From NCBI GenBank assembly GCA_965214945.1, contig OZ244029.1, positions 496,001-560,000 of the forward strand: a DNA stretch of 64,000 bases. Reading direction: 5' to 3'. How positions within the stretch are numbered: the stretch's first letter is position 1; each line of letters opens with the position of its first letter. Source of the stretch: JAAXHB01 sp965214945 (GTDB lineage Bacteria > Actinomycetota > Acidimicrobiia > Acidimicrobiales > Aldehydirespiratoraceae). Below, one piece after another: positions 17,201 through 26,049 of the stretch. The notes beneath the pieces are model-generated. The model made no database searches, was not told the DNA's origin, and saw only the letters and a program-made list of their open reading frames with translations. The position numbers were made by a program, and so were the translations under genes.

Positions 17201-17912
17201 CGGCTACGAACTTGCGGAACTCCAGCGTGTCGGCGTCGCGGATCACCGGCACCATGAGCGTGCGCGTGCCGTCGTCACGTGGCAGGTCGACGGCGAGGCC
17301 CAAGCCGATGTGCTCGTTGCGCAGCACCATCGGACGGCCCCGGTCGTTGACGGCGAAGGTGTTGTTCATCACGGGGACCGCGTCCGCGATGGCTCGCACC
17401 ACGGCGTAGCCGATCAGGTGGGTGAAGGAGATCTTGCCGCCCAGCTTGCGGCCGAGGTGCCCGTTGATGATCTTGCGGTTGACTTCCAGCAGCTTGGCCG
17501 GGATCTCTCGGAAGCTGGTGGCCGTCGGCACGGCCAGGCTTGCCTCCATGTTGGCCACGATCCGGGCGCCGACACCTCGGATCGCCTCGCCGGGGGCGCC
17601 CGCAGCCGACGACGCGGCGCGTCGGGGTCTTCTGGCCGGGGCCGTCCTGCGGGCCGGGGTCTGCGGTGACGGGGTTGGGCTGCGGGTTAGAGATGAGGTG
17701 CTGGGCCTCGGCGCGCTCGGCGGGGCTGGGCTGCTTGCCCGAATCGGGGCGCCGGCCGTCGACTCGCCTTCAAACAGCGCTCTCCAGCCCGCATCCACAG
17801 AGCGCGGATCGGCTTGCCACCGTTCGCGCATTTCATCGACGAGCCAGGCGTTGGCACCGAGATCGACAGTGCCCGAGGCCGCAGAACTACCCGGGCGATT
17901 CTGGTCGGACAT
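14199..17912 (-). CDS. kgd: Multifunctional 2-oxoglutarate decarboxylase/dehydrogenase (Kgd, fused E2-E1)
   Basis: A 1237-residue protein with the actinobacterial Kgd architecture. A short N-terminal helical segment (DEMRERWQADPRSVDAGW) and an Ala/Pro/Ser-rich linker (about 50-105) are followed by an acyltransferase-like catalytic domain (about 110-350, with STYDHRVIQGAESG) and a full E1 region (about 370-1237) containing the thiamine-diphosphate-binding GDAAFAGQG stretch. It decarboxylates 2-oxoglutarate and can feed the dehydrogenase complex of the TCA cycle. There is no lipoyl domain, as in mycobacterial Kgd. It is the first gene of the minus-strand cluster running to the SDR. Confidence 0.95.
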   Translation of the reverse strand: MSDQNRPGSSAASGTVDLGANAWLVDEMRERWQADPRSVDAGWRALFEGESTAGAPIRASSPAPPSAPRPSTSSLTRSPTPSPQTPARRTAPARRPRRAASSAAGAPGEAIRGVGARIVANMEASLAVPTATSFREIPAKLLEVNRKIINGHLGRKLGGKISFTHLIGYAVVRAIADAVPVMNNTFAVNDRGRPMVLRNEHIGLGLAVDLPRDDGTRTLMVPVIRDADTLEFRKFVAVYNAQVDKVRTGRLSPDDFAGTTVTITNPGTLGTRQSVPRLMSGQGTIVGIGALAFPAEYEAADPAVLADLGVSKLVTVTSTYDHRVIQGAESGLFLRKLHDLLLGGDDFYVDVFRSMGTPYSAVKWRRDFNPVDREAAMLEKQAKVNQLINQYRVRGHLIADLDPLQVKEPVMHAELDPASYGLTIWDLDREFLTGSETGIYATVGGTQRMALGDVLGVLRDAYCRTVGVEYMHIQEPREKRWIQEQIEGADTSLKHEDQRHILSCLNAAEALGSFLGAKYVGQKRFGLEGAESAIPLIDAVLAEAADNHLAHIVMGMAHRGRLNVLVNLAGKSYQELFSEFEGAITADQTQGSGDVKYHLGQQGVYTSPSGNHIPLELAANPSHLEAVDPVVVGMARARMDGIELSDGYGPYPVLPILVHGDAAFAGQGVVAETLHLSQIKGYRVGGTIHVVINNQLGFTTTPDAARSSEYSTDVAKMIGSPIFHVNGDDPEACVRMARLAFAYRQRFHKDAVIDMICYRRHGHNEADDPSYTLPEMYRRIDAKPTVRQQYTDALVKRGDFTAEEQEAALADFRAQLQSALDETRNLALGGPEILAKPPPAPIGVLPHVRTAIDTVMIEKIYRALSTVPEGFTLHPKLARQFKRRDEMFRAGEIDWALGEAMAFGSLLIEGTSLRLSGQDCRRGTFSHRHSTLVDYRTSTEHVPLAKLCSQGAKLWIYDSLLSEYAVLGFEYGYSTAKPEALVMWEAQFGDFANGGQIIIDQFIVAAEDKWQQRCGIVLLLPHGLEGQGPEHSSARVERFLLLAAEDNIQVCNATTAAQFFHLLRRQMIQDVRKPLVVFTPKSLLRARASRSPVRELLSGTFEEVLDDPLVAGGGLDPDEVRRVIVCSGKIGYDAMAARDRSGAPVAVCRVEQLYPWPFAAVEQHLALFRNASELVWLQEEPENMGPWNAVKGRLYEAHENSHRILRVSRPESGSPACGSARIHAQEHQELLDEAFQL

Positions 17913-17932
17913 AGCACGATCTTAGGCGTCCG

Positions 17933-18765
17933 GTGGACTACCGGAACCCTGTGCAGGCGGGTTGGCCGCATGTGGTGTCGATGTCGGGCGGCAGGAGTCC
18001 TGCGGCGATGGCGTTGATGGCCGCCGAGGGTGGCTGCTGCGCCCCGAGCGTGGCGACTGTGTGGTGTTCTGTAACACGTCCGCTGAACACCCTGGCACCT
18101 ACCGGTTCGCCGGTCGGGTGTCCAACACGCTGGAACAGGAGTACGGGCTGGCGGTGTTGTAGGTGGAGCTGTTGACGCGGCGTGTCCGGTGGGGTGGCGT
18201 GTGTGGTGGGATAGCCAGGTGCGGGGTTGGGCGGCTGTGCGGCTGGTTTGGCAGGTGTCTGCCGAGGTCGACCCTGCGGACGGGTACCGGTCTGAAGGGT
18301 CGGTGTATGAGACAATGGTGGTGCGCCGCGAGATGTTGATCACCCGGTACACGCGGCTGTGCACGGCCGAGCTGAAGCTGTTCCTCCTGCTCAGGATTTT
18401 GGGGTGGTGGTTGGGCGGGACTGCCGGGCCGTGGGGTCAGCGGTGGGCCGATTTCACGTCCGGGGCGTTGCGCTCTGTGGTGTCTGACCGTCCGGCGCCG
18501 ATGACCGGCAGGGGCGCTGTGCGGCTGATCGGGTTGCGGACGGACGAACCGCGGCGCGTCGAGCGGATCCTGTTACGGGCGGTGGCCGGCGAGGGTGTGT
18601 CCGGGCCGCCGTGTGACGATGGCAGTCACACGGCGGGGGAGTATCCGGTGATGCCGATCGCTGATGCCGGGTGGACCGCGGATGACATCGTCGGCTGGTG
18701 GGCCCGACAGCCGCACGACCTCGCCATACCATCCGACGCGGGGAACTGTGTGTATGGGTGTGCCT
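17933..18765 (+). pseudogene. Decayed PAPS-reductase/PP-loop-like gene, related to the one at 51961
   Basis: Pieces in three frames line up, in order, with the intact gene at 51961. HVVSMSGGRSPAAMAL (the PP-loop) is in one frame. CNTSAEHPGTYRFAGRVSNTLEQEYG is in a second and ends at a stop. DGYRSEGSVYETM, TRLCTAELK, GLRTDEPRRVE and finally SDAGNCVYG are in a third. At least two frameshifts and an in-frame stop make it non-functional. It starts 20 bp from the divergent kgd start. It shows that the PAPS-reductase-like gene has existed elsewhere in this genome outside the main island. Confidence 0.75.
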
Positions 18766-18769
18766 GCTC

Positions 18770-19304
18770 GGCGCCATCCTCGCAGGCCGCACATCCGCGG
18801 CCGTCGTCGCCGTCGTCGCCGTCGTCGGCGTCAGCGGCGCCGGCAAAACCACCCTCGCCGGGGTCGTCTCGCCTGGTCGGCCACTGCTTCGCGGAGGCGA
18901 CCGCCCCCGATGGGCTGGTCGACAGCGTGATCGACGCCGACGGCGACACCGCAACCATCTGGTGCACCCTCGCGTATGCGGCTACCGGAGCCGACCTGCG
19001 CCCGTGGGCTCCGCTCGACGCCGCCGACATGACCCGCCCCGGCGCATGGCGGTCGCCTGCCCAAGCATGGGCCGACCACTGCCCGGTCGCAGACGGCAGC
19101 AGCACCGCCACCCTCGACGGCCTGCGCACATCGGTCCGCACATGGTGCGGCCGCCGCTACCACCGCAGCTGCCTGCCCACCGACCGGCAGATCTGGGCCG
19201 CCGCACGCGCCGCAGGCGGCCTACGCCCCCGCCCACGCGCTGGCCACTACACTGGCATCAGACTCACCGGCTACACCAGCGGCAGCAGCAACAGCGGCGG
19301 CTGA
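18770..19304 (+). pseudogene. Unrecognised coding remnant between the decayed PP-loop gene and the repeat protein
   Basis: The stretch 18880-19304 has coding-like third-position GC in the frame ending at 19304. It encodes a Trp/Cys-containing segment (TIWCTLAYAATGADLRPWAP and later TWCGRRYHRSCLP). Upstream, coding-like composition shifts to another frame with a hydrophobic Val/Ala-rich stretch, so a frameshift is likely. It has no recognised family and no good start. It may be the tail of a secreted protein damaged by the same events as its neighbour. Confidence 0.3.
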
Positions 19305-19380
19305 CCAGGCGGCGCCGAAGCGTCGAGCAGGCGGGTGTGCCACCATCTAACCCACACACCACACCGCAGGCAGGCCCACC

Positions 19381-22191
19381 ATGACTACCACACTGAGACT
19401 CGCAGTAGCCACACTCGTAGCCGCCGCATCACTAGCAGCCGCAGCCGTCGAGCCGGACCCGGCGGCGGGGGACCCACTTTTAGACTACGACGACGACTGC
19501 GCCAACTCGACGTTCGACGACGCCTGGTGGTGCTGGCTGACATCCCCGGACGCCCTGACCGCCCGCCAGCACTGCTTCCCCCCACCCTCACAGGCAGACG
19601 GCAACTGGTATTACTACTGGTGCGGCTGGGCTCGAGTGCACGCTCAGGACAACCGACTGACCGACTACGGGCCGGTCGATCACGTCAGGCGCTCCGTCAG
19701 CGAGTTCGCGTCCGGCACATGGGATGACATCGCCGATTGGTGGGCCGATCAGGTGCTGGCCGTCGGCTGCCGCAGCAACGAGTTCCTCTCCACCGTAGAA
19801 CGCATCCTGCAGCGCGCCCTGAATGGCGTCGAGACACAGGTGGCCGAGCTAGGCACCGAGGACGCCCAAAAGTACGCCGAAGCTTACCAGGAGGAACTAC
19901 TGGCAGACCCGCCCAACGGGTCCGCGGGGAAGCAAGCCGGCCGTGACCTGGAGCGACACGAACGCGCAGCCCGCAAGACGCTCAAAACGGCCGGCGCCGA
20001 CGGCCAGGAGATGGTCGGTAGCGGCCTGACCGCGGCCATCGAGGCCGAGAACGAGGCCGTCGACAGTGGCGCGGTCAGGGCCTTTCTCGCCGTGATAAAA
20101 GACGAATACGGATTCGCATCTGCCGCCGATCCCGAGATGCCGCTGCCGCCTGACGTGGTGTACCAGACCGCGGCCATCGCCGTCCTGGCATTCCACAACG
20201 CCCACGACGCCGACCCCGGCTGCTGGGGCCTCACGTTCCTGCGGCGGCTCGCCGCCGTCACAGGCCCGCCGGTAGAGGTGCCCACTGTGTGCGGACACGC
20301 CACGGTGCGCCGGGTCCGTCCGGTGCCCGTCTCTAGCCCCGACGACGACCAGCGTGTGCCGTACCCGCCGCCCGCACGACCTGCCCCCGGCGACGACGAC
20401 CGGGTGACATACCCAGACCCCAACACCGGCACCCAGGCGAAGCCTGACCGGCCCACAGACCCCACGCCGACCGTGGCGCCGCCGCCCACCACCACAACAG
20501 CCCGCCCCGCGCCCGTCATCCGCACCCCCGACGACACCGACTACATCACCGGATACCACGACGGCCGCAGCGACGGGTACAACCAGGGCACCCACGACGG
20601 CGGCCGGATCGGCATCTACGGCGCCAACTACGACGACAGCTACGGTGCCGACTTCGCCGACAGGTACTACACCGGCCCCGGATTCGCCGCCGGATACACC
20701 TCCGGCTACCGCGCCGGGTACATCACCGGATATGACCACACCACCACCGACGCCTACGCAGCCGGGTACGCAGCCGGGTTCACCGTCGGCTACTACGACC
20801 TCACTACAGCCCACGACCGCGACCACTACGACGCCTACAGCACCGGGTACGGCCACGGCTACCTCGACGGCCACAACGACCTCTGGCGGCTCGCCGCCCA
20901 CCCACGCCCCGATGGCGACACCCTCCTCATCGCGTACGGCGTCCTCTGCCGCCCCCAACCACCACCCACGACCACCACGACCACGACCACCACGACCACG
21001 ACCACCACGACCACGACCACGACCACCACGACCACGACCACCACACAGCCGCCGACCCCCACCGTGCCGCCCGGCACCGTGGCCGACTACAACCGCGGCT
21101 ACGAACATGGGCACAACCGGGGCAGCCGCGACGGGCGCGACGGCGACTCCTACGGGCGCCGCCGCGACTGCACCGGACACAACAGCCGCTGGCGTGACGG
21201 CTGCCACACCGGCTACCGGCACGGATACGGCTACGGCACCGGCTACCGGCACGGGTACGACACCGGCTACCGGCACGGCAAAACAGGCCTTGAGGAGGAC
21301 ACCGTCGACTGCAGCAACATGTCGCGCACCAAGCGTTGGCGGGACGGCTGCACCGCCGGGTACTCCGTCGGGCACGGCAACGGCCGCAACTACGCCGCCG
21401 GGTACCGCACCGGGTACGACGACGGGGCCGCCGACGCCCCCCATGACTACCACGACTACACCAGCCGCCACTGGCGCAGCGGCTACGACTACGGCTACAG
21501 CGACGGGTACTGGACCGAGTACCGCACCGGACGCTCCGCCGGAGAGATCCCCGGGTACGTCGACCGCGCAGCAGGCGACGCCTCCAACCCCAGCGGCAGC
21601 TGCACCGGACACACCCCCCGCTGGCGTACCGGCTGCACCGCCGGGTACACCTTCGGGTACACCCACGGCAGCGACTGGACCGGCTTCTACGATAGCTGGC
21701 ACGACCGCGGCTACAACGACGGCGAAACAGGCGCTGACCACGACGACTCCGGCTGCGACATCTACACCAGACCGGTCTCGCTGTCCGTCTGCCGGCGCGG
21801 GTACACAGACGGACACACCGAAGGGGCAGCCAACCGCCCGACACCGCCAGGTGGCGGCAACCCTGAACCCACACCGGACCCTGAACCCACACCGGACCCT
21901 GAACCCACACCGGACCCTGAACCCACACCGGACCCTGAACCCACACCGGACCCTGAACCCACACCGGACCCTGAACCCACACCGGACCCTGAAGCGTGGC
22001 GCCCCCACTGCAACACCGTCCCCTCCCTGCAGTGGAAGCATGGCTGCCGGCACGGGTACTACCGCGGGCTCGCCGACGTCGAAGCCGGCGCCGACCGTGA
22101 CGCTGGCCCCCACTGCAACGGAGGCCCCAACTACCACTGGCGGGAGGGCTGCCGCACCGGCTACCGGGGCGGCTACGACGACGGCGGCTAA
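19381..22191 (+). CDS. Large secreted G-x3-repeat / Cys-Trp-module protein
   Basis: A 936-residue protein with a signal peptide (residues about 1-22, Ala-rich). The N-terminal region (23-300) is Trp- and Cys-containing and non-repetitive, followed by a Pro/Asp linker. From about residue 380, glycine recurs every fourth residue, often as Gly-Tyr, for long stretches. A Thr-rich block (about 529-555) and seven PEPTPD hexapeptides interrupt it. A module of Cys, 6-8 residues, Trp, two or three residues, Gly-Cys, then G-[YF] repeats occurs about five times (CTGHNSRWRDGC, CSNMSRTKRWRDGC, CTGHTPRWRTGC, CNTVPSLQWKHGC, CNGGPNYHWREGC). This suggests an extracellular, disulfide-bonded filament or adhesin. 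I know no named family. Confidence 0.7.
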   Translation: MTTTLRLAVATLVAAASLAAAAVEPDPAAGDPLLDYDDDCANSTFDDAWWCWLTSPDALTARQHCFPPPSQADGNWYYYWCGWARVHAQDNRLTDYGPVDHVRRSVSEFASGTWDDIADWWADQVLAVGCRSNEFLSTVERILQRALNGVETQVAELGTEDAQKYAEAYQEELLADPPNGSAGKQAGRDLERHERAARKTLKTAGADGQEMVGSGLTAAIEAENEAVDSGAVRAFLAVIKDEYGFASAADPEMPLPPDVVYQTAAIAVLAFHNAHDADPGCWGLTFLRRLAAVTGPPVEVPTVCGHATVRRVRPVPVSSPDDDQRVPYPPPARPAPGDDDRVTYPDPNTGTQAKPDRPTDPTPTVAPPPTTTTARPAPVIRTPDDTDYITGYHDGRSDGYNQGTHDGGRIGIYGANYDDSYGADFADRYYTGPGFAAGYTSGYRAGYITGYDHTTTDAYAAGYAAGFTVGYYDLTTAHDRDHYDAYSTGYGHGYLDGHNDLWRLAAHPRPDGDTLLIAYGVLCRPQPPPTTTTTTTTTTTTTTTTTTTTTTTTTTQPPTPTVPPGTVADYNRGYEHGHNRGSRDGRDGDSYGRRRDCTGHNSRWRDGCHTGYRHGYGYGTGYRHGYDTGYRHGKTGLEEDTVDCSNMSRTKRWRDGCTAGYSVGHGNGRNYAAGYRTGYDDGAADAPHDYHDYTSRHWRSGYDYGYSDGYWTEYRTGRSAGEIPGYVDRAAGDASNPSGSCTGHTPRWRTGCTAGYTFGYTHGSDWTGFYDSWHDRGYNDGETGADHDDSGCDIYTRPVSLSVCRRGYTDGHTEGAANRPTPPGGGNPEPTPDPEPTPDPEPTPDPEPTPDPEPTPDPEPTPDPEPTPDPEAWRPHCNTVPSLQWKHGCRHGYYRGLADVEAGADRDAGPHCNGGPNYHWREGCRTGYRGGYDDGG
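20967..21042. repeat. Thr-encoding ACCACGACC-type repeat tract
   Basis: ACC and ACG codons alternate in 6- and 9-bp units, giving a run of about 27 threonines inside the repeat protein. It could be a glycosylatable stalk, and it is prone to slippage in multiples of three. Confidence 0.85.
21862..21987. repeat. Seven 18-bp tandem repeats encoding PEPTPD
   Basis: Seven virtually identical 18-bp units give seven in-frame PEPTPD hexapeptides, a rigid wall- or envelope-spanning type of spacer. Confidence 0.9.
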
Positions 22192-22904
22192 CCCCGCTCG
22201 TAGGCCCATAACGGGGCCGATCTCTAGCCCACACGCCCCTAACACCGGATCGCACCAGCAGCACCGCCAGCCCGCGCATCAGCATCACCGATCACGCAGA
22301 CCGGGATAGAGCCCCGCCGCGGCGCCCCCCGACAACGCGCAGCGTCCTCGGCGCCGACAGCCCGACGGCAGGCCGCGACGCTACGCCACACCTGATGCAG
22401 TGGCATAGCGTCTATCCGGTGCTACACTGGCGGGTGACGCAATATGGGGACGTCCGACCGGTGGCCGGTGGGGGCTGCTACACCAACCCAGCCGACAGAC
22501 CGGCCGGTGGACGAAAAATGCTGGGCTGTGCGCCGGAAGCCCGTTACGTCAAGCTAGCGTCTACATCTGGTCTACCAACAGGTGTTCGTGAAATCTGGTG
22601 GTGTTTCACGCGCGCTGCGACCGCTGTCCGGCGGGTGTCAGGTGGGGCTGTTCGGGGCGCCCGTGGGGGCTGGTCGCACGCCGCACGCGCCTCGTGGGCG
22701 CTCTGCGGCGTCCGTCTATATGGGATGACGGCCTATGTGGGATGACAGCTCGGATGCGTTGTTTGGCCTGCAACGGGATCAGGCGATCCCGCCCCGCCTT
22801 CCGGTGGACGCGGGAGCGAGGCGGGTGCCGTCAGCCCCGTCTGAGGGCGGCCGCGTGAGATCTGAGCCGTCGTCAAGCTGTATCGTGACCCGTGTTCGGA
22901 GCCA
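22192..22904. other. 713-bp gene-free stretch
   Basis: Between the repeat protein and xth. No open frame here has coding-like composition or a recognisable domain. A short duplicated ATGGGATGAC-like motif occurs near 22720-22745. I see no RNA gene. Confidence 0.4.
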
Positions 22905-23729
22905 ATGCGGATCACTACCTGGAACATAAACTCCCTGAGGGCGCGACTCAGCCGGGTCGAGCGCTGGCTGACCGACTTCGAGCCAGATGTCGTGTGCCTG
23001 CAAGAGACGAAGCTGACCGACAAAGCATTCCCCGCGGCAACGTTCGCGATGCTCGGCTACGAGAGCTTCCACAACGGCCAGGGCCGCTGGAACGGGGTCG
23101 CCTTACTGAGCCGTGTGGGACTCGACGACCCTGTCGCCGGGTTCGGGCCGGGAATCGAAGCCGACCCCGACGCGCGGCTGGTCTGGGCGACATGCGGCGG
23201 CGTGCGGGTCGCATCGGCGTACGTCCCCAACGGGCGAGCCCTCGGACACGACCACTACCACTACAAACTGAGCTGGCTGGAGCGGCTGCGCAAATCCCTC
23301 GACGTTCAGGCCGATCCGACCGAGCCGGTGATCGTGTGCGGCGACTTCAACGTCGCCCCCGAAGACCGCGACGTGTACGACCCTGCGGCCTTCACGGATT
23401 CCACCCACACCAGCGGCCCTGAGCGGACGCGGCTCGCGGCGCTGGCGGACTGGGGCCTGGCCGACCTGTTCCGCCAGCACCACGCCGACTACGGGCTTTT
23501 TTCGTGGTGGGACTACCGGGCAGGCAACTTCCACAAGCGAAAGGGCATGCGAATCGACCTGCTCCTCGGCTCGGCGCCCGCAGCGGCGGCCTGCCACTAC
23601 GCGCTGATCGACAGAAACGAGCGCAAAGGCCCGCGCAACGATCCTCCCAGCGACCACGCTCCGGTGTTCGCCGATCTGGACTTCGGCCTCGACCCGAGTC
23701 AAGCGGGCTCCTGCGCAACGGCCCGCTGA
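22905..23729 (+). CDS. xth: Exodeoxyribonuclease III (AP endonuclease, Xth family)
   Basis: A 274-residue EEP-fold nuclease. It has the expected active-site series: TWNINSLRAR, CLQETKL (metal-binding Glu), the GDFNVAPEDRDVYDP block (Asp and Asn) and the C-terminal SDHAP motif (catalytic His). It nicks DNA at abasic sites and removes 3' blocks in base-excision repair, with Mg2+. The length is normal for the family. Its stop overlaps the start of the antiporter gene as TGATG, so they are co-transcribed. Confidence 0.93.
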   Translation: MRITTWNINSLRARLSRVERWLTDFEPDVVCLQETKLTDKAFPAATFAMLGYESFHNGQGRWNGVALLSRVGLDDPVAGFGPGIEADPDARLVWATCGGVRVASAYVPNGRALGHDHYHYKLSWLERLRKSLDVQADPTEPVIVCGDFNVAPEDRDVYDPAAFTDSTHTSGPERTRLAALADWGLADLFRQHHADYGLFSWWDYRAGNFHKRKGMRIDLLLGSAPAAAACHYALIDRNERKGPRNDPPSDHAPVFADLDFGLDPSQAGSCATAR

Positions 23730-26008
23730 TGGCCGCGGAGCAGATAGCCACGGAGACAGCCGCAGCCGCCGCCTTCGGTTTGGCCGAGCCCGCCAGCCGG
23801 TTGACGGCGCTCGGAGAGCACGAGCTGCTTGTTTTCTGGACGCAGCTGCTCGTCATCGTCGCAGCGGCGCGCCTATTCGGCCACCTGATGCACCGCATCG
23901 GCATGCCCTCGGTGATCGGATATCTCACAGCCGGGCTGATCCTCGGGCCCTCGGTGTTCGACGCCGTATGGCCGAGCGGCTTCGAGTGGTTCGTCCCCAC
24001 CGACGAGATCTCTTCGGGAGCGCTGTTCGCTGTCACCTGGGTGGGTGTGGCGCTGCTGCTGGTGACCGCCGGCTTCGAAACAGATCTGGCCCTGATCCGC
24101 CGCCTGGGCCGGGCTGCTCTGCTGGTCGCGAGCTTCAGCCTCGCGGTGCCGCTGCTGGGGGGACTGGCCATCGGTCTGGTGCTGCCGGACACGTTCGTAG
24201 CGTCCGGTTCCGACCGGAGCGTCTTCATGATGTTCACCGCGGCCGCGTTGTCGGTTTCGGCGCTTGCGGTGATCGCCCGCATCCTGTCTGAACTCGGCCT
24301 GATGAGACGTGACTTCGGCCAGATAACCGTTGCGGCGGGAATGGTCAACGACGTGATCGGCTGGGTGATGCTGGCTGTGTTCAGCGGCTTCGCCACCGGA
24401 GGCGTGTCGATCGGCGCGACGCTGCAAACAGTTCTGGGTCTTGCCGCGTTTCTAGGCCTTTCGGTGACCGTGGGCCAGCGGGCGGTCGACTACTGCCTGC
24501 GAGAGGTGCGCAGATCGGGCCCGAACATGCCCGGCGCGGTCAGCGTGGCCGTGCTCACGATGCTGGCATTCGGTGTGATCACACAGTTCCTCGGCATTGA
24601 GGCAGTGCTCGGCGCTTTCTTGGCCGGCGTCATCTTGCACCGGTCGCGTTTTCAGCAGCAGGAGGTGGTCCACCACATTGAGTGGCTCACGAACTCGTTC
24701 CTTGCGCCGGTTTTCTTCGTCGTTGCCGGGATGAGGGTCGACTTGGCTCTGATCACCGAAGGCGACGCGCTGTGGTGGGCCGGGGCGGTGTTCGCTGTGG
24801 CCATCGTGGCCAAGTTCGCTGGCGCCTTTGCGGGGGCGCGCCTCGCCGGGCAGTCGCCTAGGGCTGCTGCGGCGCTAGGTGCCGGTCTCAACGCCCGCGG
24901 CACCCTAGAGATCGTGATCGCCTCTGTGGGGCTGTCCACGGGCGTGTTCAGCGACACGGCCTACGCGGTGATCGTCACGGTTCCGCTGATCACGTCGATA
25001 TTCGCTGCGGTGAGCTTGCGCGTGATCGTGCGCGACTGGCGGGGATCCGACGACGAGCGGGAGAGGCTCGAGCGCGAGGAGGCGCTGAGCCGCAACCTGG
25101 TGGTGCGCTCGCAGCGGGTTCTGCTGGCCTCTCAGGGCAAGCCGGCTTCCATAGCGGCGTCGCAGATACTGCACTTCGCCTGGCCGATGGAGGCGCCCGT
25201 CACCGTCTTCTCGGTCCGCTCCGCAGACAACGCGCTGTCCGCGGCGATCGGCTCGCGTCGTTCCGACGGCGGCAGGCCCGACATCACAGTCATCCGGAAC
25301 GTGCTTGCGAACCGCGAGGTCGACCACCGGATCGTAAAAGCCGACAGCGTGGCGCGTGCCATAGTCGAAGAGTCCAGGCTCGGCTACGGAGCGGTCTGCG
25401 TCGGCGTGGCGACGCGCCATGAAGGACAGCTCTACTCGCCGATGGTGGACGAGCTGCTCATGAGGTCTCCTCGGCCGGTGCTGATCGTGCGCCAGGCCCG
25501 CAATCTCAAAACCCCGTTGCCTGGCGCGTTCGCGCGCGCCATCGTGCCGGTGACCGGCACCCGGTCATCGCGGGCCGCGCAGGAGATCGCATTCGGCCTC
25601 AGCGCTCGATTGGGCACTCAGATCGTCCTGACGCATGTGACGACCCGCTGGCCGTCTCGGCGAGAGCGTGTGCTTGCGCAGGCTTTGAAGCTCGGCCAAC
25701 GGGCCCGCTCTGGCAGCCCCGAGGCGCGAAGCGACCCGGTGGTGGAATCTCTGATGAACGGGGCCTGCGCTCTGGGGGCCGAGGTTGGCGTGGAGCCACT
25801 GACACAGGTCCGCCAGGGCGCGCTTGTGGGGGAGGCCCTAGTTGATGCTGCAGACGAAGCCGACGCCGATCTGGTGGTTCTGGGTGCCGCGCTGCGCAAC
25901 GTCGACGGGCGCCCCTTCCTGGGCCAGACCGTGGAAACGGTGCTAGAGCGATGCAACGCCAATGTCGTGGTGGTGGCCATGCCCCGGATCGTCCACGCCC
26001 AGGGATAG
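23729..26008 (+). CDS. Kef/CPA2-type cation:proton antiporter with C-terminal universal-stress-like domains
   Basis: A 759-residue protein. About 12 hydrophobic segments in the first ~420 residues match the CPA2 Na+(K+)/H+ antiporter fold (GYLTAGLILGPSV near the start and the unwound-helix region GLNARGTLEIV). The C-terminal third is cytoplasmic and resembles two tandem universal-stress-protein domains (SPRPVLIVRQ, and DLVVLGAALRN with NANVVVVAMPR at the end). It probably exports monovalent cations for pH or osmotic homeostasis, with the C-terminus sensing nucleotides. ATG 23729 overlaps the xth stop. The stop lies within a 38-bp tandem duplication. Confidence 0.87.
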   Translation: MAAEQIATETAAAAAFGLAEPASRLTALGEHELLVFWTQLLVIVAAARLFGHLMHRIGMPSVIGYLTAGLILGPSVFDAVWPSGFEWFVPTDEISSGALFAVTWVGVALLLVTAGFETDLALIRRLGRAALLVASFSLAVPLLGGLAIGLVLPDTFVASGSDRSVFMMFTAAALSVSALAVIARILSELGLMRRDFGQITVAAGMVNDVIGWVMLAVFSGFATGGVSIGATLQTVLGLAAFLGLSVTVGQRAVDYCLREVRRSGPNMPGAVSVAVLTMLAFGVITQFLGIEAVLGAFLAGVILHRSRFQQQEVVHHIEWLTNSFLAPVFFVVAGMRVDLALITEGDALWWAGAVFAVAIVAKFAGAFAGARLAGQSPRAAAALGAGLNARGTLEIVIASVGLSTGVFSDTAYAVIVTVPLITSIFAAVSLRVIVRDWRGSDDERERLEREEALSRNLVVRSQRVLLASQGKPASIAASQILHFAWPMEAPVTVFSVRSADNALSAAIGSRRSDGGRPDITVIRNVLANREVDHRIVKADSVARAIVEESRLGYGAVCVGVATRHEGQLYSPMVDELLMRSPRPVLIVRQARNLKTPLPGAFARAIVPVTGTRSSRAAQEIAFGLSARLGTQIVLTHVTTRWPSRRERVLAQALKLGQRARSGSPEARSDPVVESLMNGACALGAEVGVEPLTQVRQGALVGEALVDAADEADADLVVLGAALRNVDGRPFLGQTVETVLERCNANVVVVAMPRIVHAQG

Positions 26009-26046
26009 TGGTGGCCATGCCCCGGATCGTCCACGCCCAGGGATAG
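25971..26046. repeat. Perfect 38-bp tandem duplication spanning the antiporter stop codon
   Basis: 25971-26008 and 26009-26046 are identical. The first ends with the TAG stop of the antiporter gene; the second ends four bases before the helicase stop on the other strand. Confidence 0.95.
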
Positions 26047-26049
26047 CCG

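Noticed and set aside
18790..18880. A Walker A-like GVSGAGKTTL in one frame
   Set aside because: It arises from a GTC/GCC-repetitive stretch with no helicase, kinase or ATPase context, and the frame becomes Arg-rich at once.
19897..22245. A 782-residue open frame on the minus strand, and a 554-residue one on the plus strand in another frame
   Set aside because: Both are shadows of the repeat protein at 19381. They consist of Val/Gly/Arg or Pro/Thr runs and have no start context or domain.
22395..22860. Overlapping 116- and 86-residue open frames
   Set aside because: No coding-like third-position bias, odd composition, no RBS and no family.
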